From NCBI GenBank assembly GCA_008694505.1, contig VZDJ01007749.1, forward strand, positions 8,640,601-8,704,600: 64,000 nt of DNA. The letters run 5' to 3'. A program made the translations under genes and the position numbers. Source of the stretch: Cyanoderma ruficeps. Taxonomy: Eukaryota > Chordata > Aves > Passeriformes > Timaliidae. This document shows, piece after piece, positions 28,701-40,700 of the stretch. Position 1 is the first letter of the stretch. The number at the start of each line of letters is the position of its first letter. The notes beneath the pieces are model-generated. The model saw only the letters and a program-made list of their open reading frames with translations. It was not told the DNA's origin and did not search any database.

Positions 28701-31700
28701 ATTTTTAAGAGAGGGATGTTTCTGCAAAACTCACTGGTTCTAAAGAGTAACTAGAGTTTGGCTTGTGTGATTCAGTCATGTTGAATGCAACTTTTAAGTG
28801 TCACCCAAGGCCAGGCTGAATTCATTGAGGTTGTCTGCATACGTGAAGAAAGTGTGCAGAAGGGAGAAATTGCCAGGACCAGATATCAGTATTTTTGTTC
28901 AGATGTCTTTGAAAACATTGTCCTTGTTGATTACAGGTCCTCCAGGGGTCCTCTTGGCAGGGTATGACACAGGCAGTGGTAGGAATTTGTAGGAGAAGGG
29001 AATACAGGTGACCTCACCCCTGATAAGTAAGAGATGTGTTAATTAAGCAATGCAGCCTTGCCCCTGATGATTAACAGCTATATCCAGTAAGGATATAAAA
29101 GTGAGATAAAAGAGGGGGTTAGATGGTAAGGGGGGAGTATCATGGAAGAGGAGCCTTGAGAAGCATGAAAGAGAGAGCCATGAAGCAGGATCCTGGGGAG
29201 AGAGAGAATCACTGTTGTGAGGTCAGTCTGGGTCTGCAGTCACAGTCTAGCTAGGGAAAAGCCTACAGTCAGAGTCTACAAACTAATACCTGCAGTCATA
29301 GTTTAGCAGGAAATAACCAGCAGCCAGAAGCTGCAAGGGAAATGTACAGTAGGAGCTTGCTGTAGCCAGGGTCAGTGAAGAGCTGGACTTACAATTACTG
29401 AGCTGTGAAGAGGAATAAACCAGGACCCTTTTTATGCTGTGTTGAACAAGAAGTCTGTCCCTTGGCTCATTTTTACCCTCTGATAAGAGGGCTGCTGCAA
29501 CAGGAATTCAGAGTTTGGGGATCACATATGAAGAAGACATGGGAGCACACACTGCCTGAGGCATGACTTTTGCTTCTTTTCCCTAAGTGTGCCGTGGGAA
29601 GTATTCCACTCTTCAGTTAGGAAGTCACTGGTCAACACAGGTGCTGAGTGGCCATCAAAGGACATTTTCCAGGGGTGCCATTGCACCATCTTTTACCCAG
29701 TGTCAGTGGAGCTGCAGTAGCCACTCTGGGTAAAAGCAGATGTTTTGTAGGTTCTTTGCTAAGAGTTTTTTGGTTTTGTGCTGTAGGTGTGGTCAGTAAA
29801 CTCCGTGGGCCGGACTCCAAGCAGTTGGTCCCACTGCCGGACAGGCCCTGCCCCTCCCGAGGGCCTGGGAGCTCCCCTCTTCAACACAGTGGCATCCACA
29901 GTGGCTGTGGTGAGCATCAGCCCCCCTCTTAAGCCTAACGGGGTGGTCAGTATCTACAGACTGTTTTCTAATGATACCAGAGGGACTGATGTGGTGGTGA
30001 GTATTGTCAGCACTTTTTCTGTAGTTCCATTTCCACTTGTATTTTCTAGCTTTAACAATTTTGGTTTTACTAGCTGCTACTGTTGGTCACAGACTGCTTT
30101 CCTCTCCTGGCCTCCCATCGTTAGCTGCTCTGCAATGCACTGTCCTGTCCGTGAGCTTAAGCTGTCTGCTGATTTCACATTACCCATTTATTCCTTCCAG
30201 TGCACTTGGCTGCGTCTGTGTCTGATTCAGCCAGTCCATCCCACTGATGCCTGCATGGCCTTCCATTTCCACTCCCTCACACCTGCCATGCTGCTGGCTG
30301 GGCTCTGGCATCAAGATGTACCAAGTGCTTCCCTTTGCTTGCTTGACTCTCTCCTTCTTATTTTTTGCTGAACTCTGCTAAATCACATGCTGCCAAATGA
30401 GAGCAGATGTTGCCCCTTGTTGGTGTTTTCTACAAATTTTTATTTCTTTGGCTTCAAAAAAGCTATACCAACAAATGACTACAACAAAAAGGTGAAGTGG
30501 CAATTTCTGTGAGTAGTTTCAGAACAGGGCACTGATTCCTTTGCCAGAACTGCCAGGTCTCCCTTGCTGAGCTTAGGAAAGCTTCCTAACAGGCTCACCC
30601 AGCATAACGTCTCTTTGAATGCAGAGCAGCATCACGTTGGCTCTGGAGTCAGATGTACCTACCAGAAAGCACATTCTTCTGTCTGGGAGTGACCTGACCC
30701 ACCAGACACACTGGTGTCACGCTGCCCAGCACTGTTTCCTGCATCCACACTGAGGAAGTGTGTGAGATATGCATGATTATTTGCTAGCACAGTTATAATG
30801 GAGCTGTTTTCCACAATTTCTTTTCTGTTTCAGCACCACTTATCCCAGAATCTTTCTTTAATGGCTTTCAGTGTCTCTGTTGCTGAGAATGACATTTGCA
30901 GTGAACATACGGTGGTCACAGCTCAACTAAAGATGTCTTGAGGCCATTGATGGCATGGTCTTTTCTTTTGAAGAGTGTTCTTTATATTGGCGAACAAAGC
31001 AGAGTTCCCATTACACAACAGCTGCATTAGTTTCAGACTTAAAGGACATGCAGAATCTTTTTCCAATCTCCTTCTGAGGTTAATTCACCTCCATAACTCT
31101 TATTTAGTACTTGTGGCGCTTGAAGCTGTGACAAGTTTTCTCTTAATTTTTACAGCTGTCAGAAGGGACTGCCACCCAGCAAACAATACATGGGCTAAAA
31201 CCTTTCACCACGTACTCCATTGGTGTGGAGGCCTGCACCTGTTTCAACTGTTGCAGCAAAGGCCCCATGGCTGAGTTCACCACACGGCCAGCTCCACCCT
31301 CGGAGCAGCCTCCACCGCAGATCCGCACTGTGACCTCCAGGAACGCCTCTTTCCAGTGGAGTGCCCCTCAGTCACCCAATGGCATTGTCACCAGGTAGGA
31401 GCTGCCACCCAGCTGAACCTGCACACCTTGGCTGGAGGTGGTGCCAGAATAATCTGAGCTGGAATTGCGTGCCTGAGAGCACTGGACAGTTGTGGCAGTT
31501 GTCTTCATTCCTTGGCATGTTGGTGGTGATATTCCCTGTGGCCTGAACACCTTCTGGAAAGTGTGTACATACAGTGATTGCTTTTCTCCTGAGCAGGATA
31601 CTGGGGAGGATGAAGGTGGAAAGGATGAGCTGTTGTGAGTGGAGGTGATTGTCTGACAGCTGTGGTTGTGTAGTCAAATAGTTGTGAGTTCAACTGGCGG

Positions 31701-34700
31701 TGATGAGAGAGCTGCAATCTGGAGTTACTTGGGTTAAAATATCCTGACTTGCAGAAGCAAAGTAACAGGCATCAACAGTGAGTGTGACTTACCACCACAA
31801 TTGCCCAGTTATCTGACAGGACCAGAATCTCCAAGAGAAAAACTGGGATCAGATCTATTTTCTTCTCCAGTAGCCAGACAAACAGCAGTTAGGATAAAAT
31901 GTGGGATTGGCTTTTATGTTATTTAAGGCCCTTCATCAAAATCTGAACTTTGTTCTCAGCTACGAGCTCCATGTGTACATGGCTTGTCCTCTGAACCTAC
32001 AGCCAGCAGTGAAGGCTTGCAGTCCTGGCCCGACTGAGGTGAAGTACACAGGGAAAGGGCAGAGTGCCAACGTGTCCAACCTGGAGCCTTACACAACTTA
32101 CAACCTGCGAGTTGTGTCCTACAACTCTGTTGGCAGCAGCGCCTCCGAATGGATCGGATTCACAACAGAAAAGGAGCGTGAGTATGAGAAATGGTTCACT
32201 GACCAGTGATGCCTGTTTCTGAGGCCTGGGGCTGCACAGAACCAAATGAATTCCCCACCTCTGGGAGAGAGGATGTCCCCAGAAACCTCTTCTTCCATGT
32301 CCCTGGTCACTGTGTCTCTGCTGCACATTCATTGAAATTCTGCTGTGGGGCTTAACTGCTCATTCCTTAAAAAATACTTCTTTGCTCATCATTTGATGTC
32401 TCATCCTCTATCTTGGGAGTTTGGAAACCTTTTATTGTACTGAAAACAGGCAGCAAAGCTGCAGAACATAAAATGTGCAAGTATTACCAGAAGGCTGATG
32501 TGTAGTAATAAATATACTGCCATAAATAATCCCTCGGAAAAGTGGAGATCTTGAAAGAGACCTGGTGATTGTTTTGAGGAACAATCTTGTTGTCCTAATT
32601 CATGCCACACTTCTGCTAGAACTCATAAAAGTTTTCCTTGGATGTCACCTGAATGACTGGATGGTTGTGAACACTGAAGTAAGATTTTGTGGCTGTCCAA
32701 CCACTGCAGGCAGTGCTTTAAGGTCATGTGGTGATATGCATGGAAATTAAACATGCAGGACCTGTGCCTGCAGGCAGAATAGATTTTGCCATCAAAACTG
32801 GATTTTGTAGTAGTCTAACATCAGCTTTTATTAAAAAGATCTATAGTGCTGTAGCCACAGTCATTCCATAACAGATGAGATGGGCATTTCATCTCAGTCA
32901 GTTAGGGCAGGGCAAAGGCGATGTTCACTTTTTACCTCATGTCAGGATTTCAGAATCACCTTTCTAAAAATCCCTCTTGCATCATTTGGTAGTTCTGCCA
33001 AGTAATTACTCAAAATCTGTAATCTGATATATCCTTAGCTGAAAATTTAGGTGGAACAGGCCTATTTTTTTTTAATGTTACCACTAAAAAACCCTCACAC
33101 CAAAAACAAAGGAAAAGAAAAACCACATAAGCCAAACAGCCAACCAAGAAACAAAAAAAAAGAAAGATCTCTTATGTCCAAAGCTATGTTTTATTAAATT
33201 GCAAGTTAAAAGGCTGGAACATGGTTACTAAGTTTTAAATGGAGAAAATTCATAAGGAACTGGTGAGACACAAATCCTTTCAAAAGGATTTGAAAGCAAT
33301 TTTTAATCTCCCACCCACTAGGTCCAAAGTTCTCTTCTTACAGTTTTGCTTTTCTTGCCTTGCTGACCTCTTCACACCAGGTTTCCAGAGTCCTTCTGAC
33401 TGCCTCCTTCCTTGAGTCCCTCTAACTGCTTCCTCTTGCCTCAAAGGCTTGCTTTATAGTGGTAGTGGGCAATTAGCAGCAAAGTGCAGCTGGGCAAGCA
33501 GCTTTCTTATGAGCAAACCAGCAAATATGGGGCAGATGGCTTAATGGCAACACCACAAGAAAGGACCACCTCGAACTTAAATGAAGTTTTTTGTCAGCAA
33601 GCTGTTGAGCCCAACTGATGAACTCTTCCTCCCTGAAGTGAGTTCTGGGTTTCTTTTCTGTCTGCCTGCCATCTGTTCTCACTTTTCTGAAACCCCATGT
33701 TTTCATGTATGCGCATGTGTTAAAGATGATCTCGGCAATTTCTTGGCGCTTGCAAAAGAATCCTCTCCATGGCAGTTCCCACAGCCCAGCCTGCTGCAGT
33801 CAGGGTTGCAAAACCTCCTGTGTTTCCCTGTCCTCTGCCTTAAGCTGGAACTTAATTTACAGAGTTTTAGTGTCAGTACCACATACACAAAGGTAAAGGG
33901 AGGGAGTTCAATATTTTTTTTCAGGATATATCTGTGCTTTCTCAGTGCAGAGGCTAGCATGCTACAGCGGCTTTTTCTTTTCTCTTTTTATCTTCCCTAA
34001 TCATACAAGTGGATATAAGAGAGAGAGGGAGTGGATGTGGCAGAGAGCTTGTATCATGGAGAATCTCTTTCTCTTTGCTGTGTAACTCAGTCACCAAATC
34101 ACTTCTAGCCTATTGGCTGGAAATGAGCTCCTTTTCCTTGTTCTGCAGCACCTCGGTACATGGCTCCGTTCTCCGTGGTCAGCAACTTATCCACCATCCA
34201 CATTGACTGGAGCCGCACCTTCGTGCTGAACGGGCGCCTGAAGGAGTATGCGCTGACTGAGAGCGGGCAGCGCATCTACAGCGGCTTCGACACCGAGCTC
34301 TACCTGCCAAGGACATCTGACAAAAGTCAGTTTCCTACAGCTTCTTCTCTGGGAGTCTGTTGAGCTAAATTAATAGTATTGGATGCTGAACTTTAAAAAA
34401 AAAATCTCTGTTGCTATCCTAAGCTAAGACCACTGGTGTTGCCCTGAATTTTCTGTCTTTTGTCTTTCTGTAGAATTTTCTCATGCAGCCTTCATGTAAA
34501 TAATGTCTATTCTTAGAATGTTTGCATTCTTCTCCTCTGAGAGAAGAAATGATTGATGGTGATGTCCACCATCCAGGTTGAGAAGTGGCAACCTCTATAG
34601 CCAATCTCTAAACCTCTGTACAAATATATAAAACAGTTAAATTGTAAATAATAAAAAAGTTTGTCCCCTCACTACAATGCTTCTAGCCTGCTCTCTTTCT

Positions 34701-37700
34701 GTCCCTAAAGTGGGACACGCCCAGCCTCAACTAGCAACACACTGGCACGCCAAAATGTATCTAAGCAAATCCTTGAAAAAAATTCACAGAGCTAAGCTTC
34801 TTCTTAAACATTATACCAAACTGGGTGAAACTGTTTTGATTCTCAGTGAGGGTCAAGCTTTCCCAAGTCCTGGGGCTGTGTTGCAATTCCATCCTTCAGG
34901 GCTACAGTCAGGAAAATGTATAGCAATCTTCAGTTTCAGGAAAGACTGGAGCCTGAATTTTCATTTGAATCAAGTCAGTAGCTCTTGGAAAATGCCATGT
35001 TTTGAAATATAGTTTCATTTTAGAAATTTGCAGTCTTTAAAATAAAAGGAAACTATCAACAGGGGGAACAAAAGAAAAGGGAAAAAAGCAGCAAGAAAAA
35101 AGTTGGGTTTTTTTATGACATTAGGATTTTGTTTGTCAAAGAAATTTGTAATTTATTTTTGTCTTCCTGATTACTACAATGGTGCTAATTGTTTCTTTAT
35201 TTGTTTTTATTCAAATGTTCTTGATATGTTTGTTTTAGCCATGATGAAGTATGAGGGATTTAGGGCAAAGTGATTAAAGAATTGAAAGTTGCCAGTTACA
35301 CTGGAAGAGGAAATATTGAGTAGTGAAAAAGGAACGTAATTTGTAGCAACATCATAGGGATTATTGCTTATGATCTGCCATGGTTCATAGTTTAGAATTT
35401 CAATACCAATGTGTAAAGAGTTGTAAAGCTCTGGTATGGGACTCAGGTAGGTTATGAAGGGTTATGTGTTATTCCTTCCTTCTTTTTTTAGACCTGACTG
35501 TTTGCTGGTAAATAATGGTGAAAAAGCAGCACCTAAAGAATTTTTATTTCTGCTGCTGACAGCATTTTCTTATTTTTTTGCTCAGCCTTTTTGTTTCAAG
35601 TGACCTGTGTCACTGATGAAGGAAGTGCCATGACACCAGTCATCAAGTACAACGCTGGAGAGGGAGTTGGTAAATACATGAAGAAATTACCTAGCACCTG
35701 TTCATTTGATGTGTTTGTGCTTGAAATTTGGTATTAGTGTATGCCAGGCAGGATGGTATCTCACTGCAGTATCAGGGGCTTCCTCAGTCCCTTGTGTACC
35801 AGGTATGTAGGTAATGTGCTTTTTTTGCCATGAATGGATTTCTGTTCTTTACATCACAGAATCATTGAGTCCTTTAGGTTGGAAAGGACCTTTATGGTCA
35901 TTGTGTCCAACCATCATAGAATCAGAAAATGGCTGGATTAGAAGGGACTTTAAAGATCATCTATTTCCAACCCCCTGCCATGCAGGACAACTTCCACTAG
36001 ACCAGGTTGCTCAAAGCCCCATTCTGCCTGGCCTTGAACACTTCTAAGGGTGGGACAATTCGCATGATTAGCTGCAGACCTTCTCCTCAGACATGAAACA
36101 TTTTTTCTTTTATTTTTACTTAAGTATATTGCTCCAAGATGTTGTGCTTTTTCTGCTAAATTTCTTGTTTGAACTGCTTCTAACTGAATTAATTCACTGG
36201 TTTAATTTATTTTTGTGCTGCATCTTATGCAGCTTTTTAAAACAGATCTGCCTTATATTTGCAATTAGTCTTTACTCTGCATTTCCCTTATATCCTTTTT
36301 CATGCTTTCACTCCATTATCCTTCAGCATTTCAGGCAAACCTGCCTTAAAGGCATTACAAAATGTTTCCAGTTGCTCTACATCCATTACCTTCCACACTC
36401 TTCCCCTTTTTTCTTTTGAATGCTGCTTTTACCCAGTCTATTGAAAACTTGAATGGCACCTCGGGTAACTTGCAGAGGAGGCTTGCAAGCAAAGGCATTG
36501 AAAATTCCTTGGCCAAGAGTTTGGTTATACATGTAGGATTGCAAATAACCAGGAAATACTGTCACTGAGATTTCTTACATTTTTGTTCTGTGTGAGCAAA
36601 GCCAACCAAGTGGCTGTTTTGTTTTCTAGTAGGTGGGGGAAAGGAATAGTAAAATGTTTCATGTTGCTTGCTTTTGTATTAATGTATTAAAGCCTTCCTC
36701 CCTCTTTTTCATTAACTGCACAGGGCTGCAACTGCACAGTTGTTCTGGAGAGAATGTCCTCTGTCTGTACCGCTCTGAAATTGCCATAGTAATTTCCACT
36801 CTTCAAGGTTACTAGGAGAACCCCTTTTTCCTCACATTCCTCCACCACCTCCTTTCAGAAGAGCTGCTGATGCAGTGGTGATTTCCAGCCTAAGCAGCAA
36901 TGCCAGAGCTTTAAGCAGGGTCTCTTGGGGGTAGTAAGTTTTTTATTGCAGCCCGCTAGCATATTGAACCATTATGCCACCTTGAACATAAGTGCAAATA
37001 AGCACATGACGACAAAATTACTTAAATTTCTGCCTAATTTATTAGTGAGGAAACGGATGGCATATTGTTAAATGCTTCTTGAAATAACTGTCCCTTTCTC
37101 CCCTAATCCCTCTTTTTACAGGTCTGATCTTGACAACACCTGGAGAGAAGGACAAAGCAGAGTCCAAACGTGCAAAATTCTACAACGAGTTGTGGTTTGC
37201 AGTGCTGATGGTAGTTCTAGGTTTGATCCTCTTGGCTATTCTTCTCTCCTTAATTCTTCAGAGGAAGGTCCACAAGCAACCCTATGCACGAGACAGGCCT
37301 CCTTTAGTTCCACTCCAGAAAAGAACATCACCAATGAGTGTGTATTCATCAGGTGAAACCCATCCGGTACGTTTGGAAATATGCAACCATTGTATATCCA
37401 TGATACCTGCCCCATCAAACACACACACAGACTTTTTCTTCTTCCTTCCAAATGGAGGCTGTTTAGTCTAGGGAAAGGACTGTCTGGTTCCATATGGGCC
37501 ATATCTGTGTGGGCACACAGAGCAAGGTTACGAGTGCTTATTCCAAGCAGAGCCCTGGGGCACCTGGTCTGAAGGCCCTGAAATGCTTCTGATGCCTAAG
37601 ACAAACTTTGGATCTGGAGGCACAGAAAATGCAAAACCATTGCTGTCACCTCATGTTAGCTGACATTTACAATAGAGCTGAGAAGTCTTTGGCACACTGT

Positions 37701-40700
37701 GAGAAGGTAGATGATAGAATGTGCTTTTCAGAGGAACCTTTCATGTATTCCCAGCTGCCTGCTGTGGATGGATAACCAGGATCAATCTGACAGTCTTTGT
37801 CAGGTATCCAGGAGATATGCCTGCAAAGAACAAGACTTAGGGAGAGGCTTTATTTCTTGCCAGTATCCATCTACCACCCAGCTGGACTGCTCCAGGACAA
37901 GCTGCATGCCAGGAAGGTTTGGAGTAGAGTGAGAGTAATCAGGGAAAAAGCTAGGGAACTTCACAAAATACATGTGTGCATTGTTTGTGCACATAGACCC
38001 ACAGTGGGCCATCAGAGTGGTGGGAGGAGGGCTGCTGGGAAGTGGTAAAGAGGAAGGCTTTTTAACATTAGAAGTTATCACTCTGAAAAAGAACGCATAA
38101 AAAAGGTGTTCCATCATGTAGCAGAGTAGTAGTGCTATCCTACCTCTTGAAAAAGCAAAACAAAAGGAATATGGCAATTGTTATGGGATTGAGAATGGGA
38201 GCAGCCATGCCTTCCATTTTCATGCTTCTTCCCAGACACAGGCCGTGAGATGATTCTTCTTGTCACTTCTCAGCTTCTTTTTCCTGTGAGCGCCATCAAG
38301 CAGCATAGTGACTCCTGCATCCTTCACGCATTCTGTTCCTTCTTGTCTCAGTGCCAAGACACTGCATCTGTGCCTCAACCAAGAAGCTCTTGGAAACAAT
38401 GGGACTTCCAGTGTGCCCCTTCTCCTGGCAAAGGCTAAGAGCATAAGAAACTTTTTTTCTTTGGTCTCATGGTTTTGATTCCTTTTCCTCTACAGTCTGT
38501 CATCTTGTGTTATTCCTCTTGACTTTAAAATGTCTTTGCTGTTGGCATGCCTGCACAAATCCTTTTCATGTTCCTGCCCTTTCTTTTACTTCCTTTTTTT
38601 TTTTCTTTTTCTTCTTCCAGCAGCTCATGAACTTAATAGAAAGGAAGATTCTTTATTGCAGCAGTGCAGCAGTTGAAGGACTGATCTGAGAAGTTAGGGC
38701 AGAGCTACCATGGAATGGCAAAATTGCTTGCTTTACAATTGTTGGTGAAGCAATGCTGGCTGCTCACGCAGTACTTGACCACTTAAATAGTGCCTGGTCT
38801 TTGCCAGTTCCCCTACTCCCCCACATCCTGCTACACTGCTCTCCCTCACAGAGCTGCAGCTAATTCACACCTTCTGTCAGGTACACCTACACTGCACCTT
38901 GCCCTGCCCTAATGTTTTTCCTCCCTCTCTTTAATCCAGTTTGAAACTATTGCTGACACATCTGATTCATCAAGCAGCGTCACCCTCAAAAGATACACAA
39001 TGCACTTTGAGGTAGAGTCCTCAGCTTGCAGAGTGGCCAGACGTGTGGTGTGTCAGATGACCCAAGCATGCACACAGGCATCTGACACTGCATGTTTCTC
39101 CTGGTGGGTGAATGATTTTCTCCCTGGTCATGAAAAGGTTTGCAAACGCCCTGACTTGCTGTGCAAGTCTGGGCTATCATTATGGTAATCAAAAATCTCT
39201 GGACTCTTCTGCTTATTGGTACTTTAAAAAAAAATATAGGAAGAAGAAAAGAAGAAAATTGGGGAAAATCCTGGTTTAGTGTTGGTGGATTGTTTGTTTG
39301 TTTTTAGTGATATGATTGTTCTACAGTGGGGAAAGGTCTGTGGTTTTTTTCTTCTGTTTATTACTGTGCATGATTTTGAGGCATGGTTTTCTCTGTTCTC
39401 TTTCACTCCTGCTTTGTTTTTGTTCAGCTACATTATTTAAAACAACGCCCTTTATTTTCTTATTTATTACTTTGTGTCTACTTTACAGGGACTAGCAGAC
39501 ACGAAAATCCCAGGGGCTGGCTCTCCCACGAGCAACCGCAGTTTCCGTATGGCGGCTGGGGGGAGGAGGCCGAGCCAGGGCCAGCTGAGTCGCACCTATT
39601 CCCCCGCCTCTCTCCACCGCAGTGTCAGCCAGCTGCTCAACCTCTACGACAAGAAGACTTTTGATGACTCACCTTGGGATGCCATCCTTCACAACCACCG
39701 CACTGCTGGCCGTGGCTTGGTAAGGGCTCCTGCTCCTCTGGGGTGCTGCGGTGCGTCACCTGAGAGACATTTGTCTGTTCCGTTGGAATCATGATTGAAG
39801 TCTAAATGCCGTAACTTCCTGGAGATACAGACAAAAGGCCTAGAAGGACACGGTCATAGGTTAGATCCTCAAAATTCTTCAAGTTGCACCGTTCTCTTCT
39901 AGAGTTGCAGGTGGTCATGCGATGGAGGAGGTAGGACTGACACCAAAGAAGGCTTCAAGCATCAGCATCTTATTGCTTTCCAGTACGGCCTTTTATACCC
40001 TTTATCTTACATGCATTCCACCTGTGCACCCTATCTACCCTTCTGTGATTGATCAGGTACACCTCAGCATTCCATATTTCTTTACCTTCAATACTGTTCA
40101 CCTGTCCTACACAGTTGTAGCCTATCAGGGATGAGGCTTGGCCCCATTCCCAATCACCACAACTCTGTGCCTACAATTTCCTTTTCTTTTAAATAAATGC
40201 CATGTTTACCATCCTTATACAGGGCCCTTGCAGAAGAAATAGCAAACATGGTGCAGCTATCTTTTTATGTAGGTTTCACTAGCTCTGGAATGCATCTGTG
40301 TACTGACACATCTATTCCCCAAATCTACATTACATTTCAGCAAAATCCTTATACCTACACTTATGGAATAGTGACAATCAAAATCCTTGTGCCTACATTT
40401 ATAGAATATTGACAATGTCAATAGCAACATACATGAATAAGCCAAAGGCTGCATGTTAGGATATTAACAAAATCAACAGCTATATAATTCTATCAATATC
40501 TATACAACTTTAACAACATCAATAACTATACAGCTCCATTAAGTAACATACAAAGATAAGATAGAATCTGCATGTTCCTATCACCCACACATCTTTGCTT
40601 ATTCCAAGAAGTCAGGTGAGCCACAGGTTTGTTGCTTTGAGGGGCATTATCCAACACAAGTCGCATGCAACAAGCAGGCATTCTCCAAACTCCAGGATCT

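Larger units (their letters stand above)
17406..29786 (+). other. USH2A: USH2A intron 64 equivalent (12.4 kb)
   Basis: GT..AG intron. It contains CR1 fragments (18008-18860, 18975-19130, 25748-26095, 26985-27206), a 22-bp GC-rich tandem repeat (about 23619-23675), two hairpin-forming inverted repeats (24255-24285, 24364-24398) and a solo LTR (28988-29502). No coding exon was recognised. A 189-codon minus-strand frame at 23194-23763 has no family features and I treat it as chance. Confidence 0.85.

Noticed and set aside
29997..30371. Exon frame running 125 codons past the 29996 donor
   Set aside because: The donor GTG|GTGAGT and the phase-0 join to 31156 restore the conserved usherin reading; the extension has no FN3 features.
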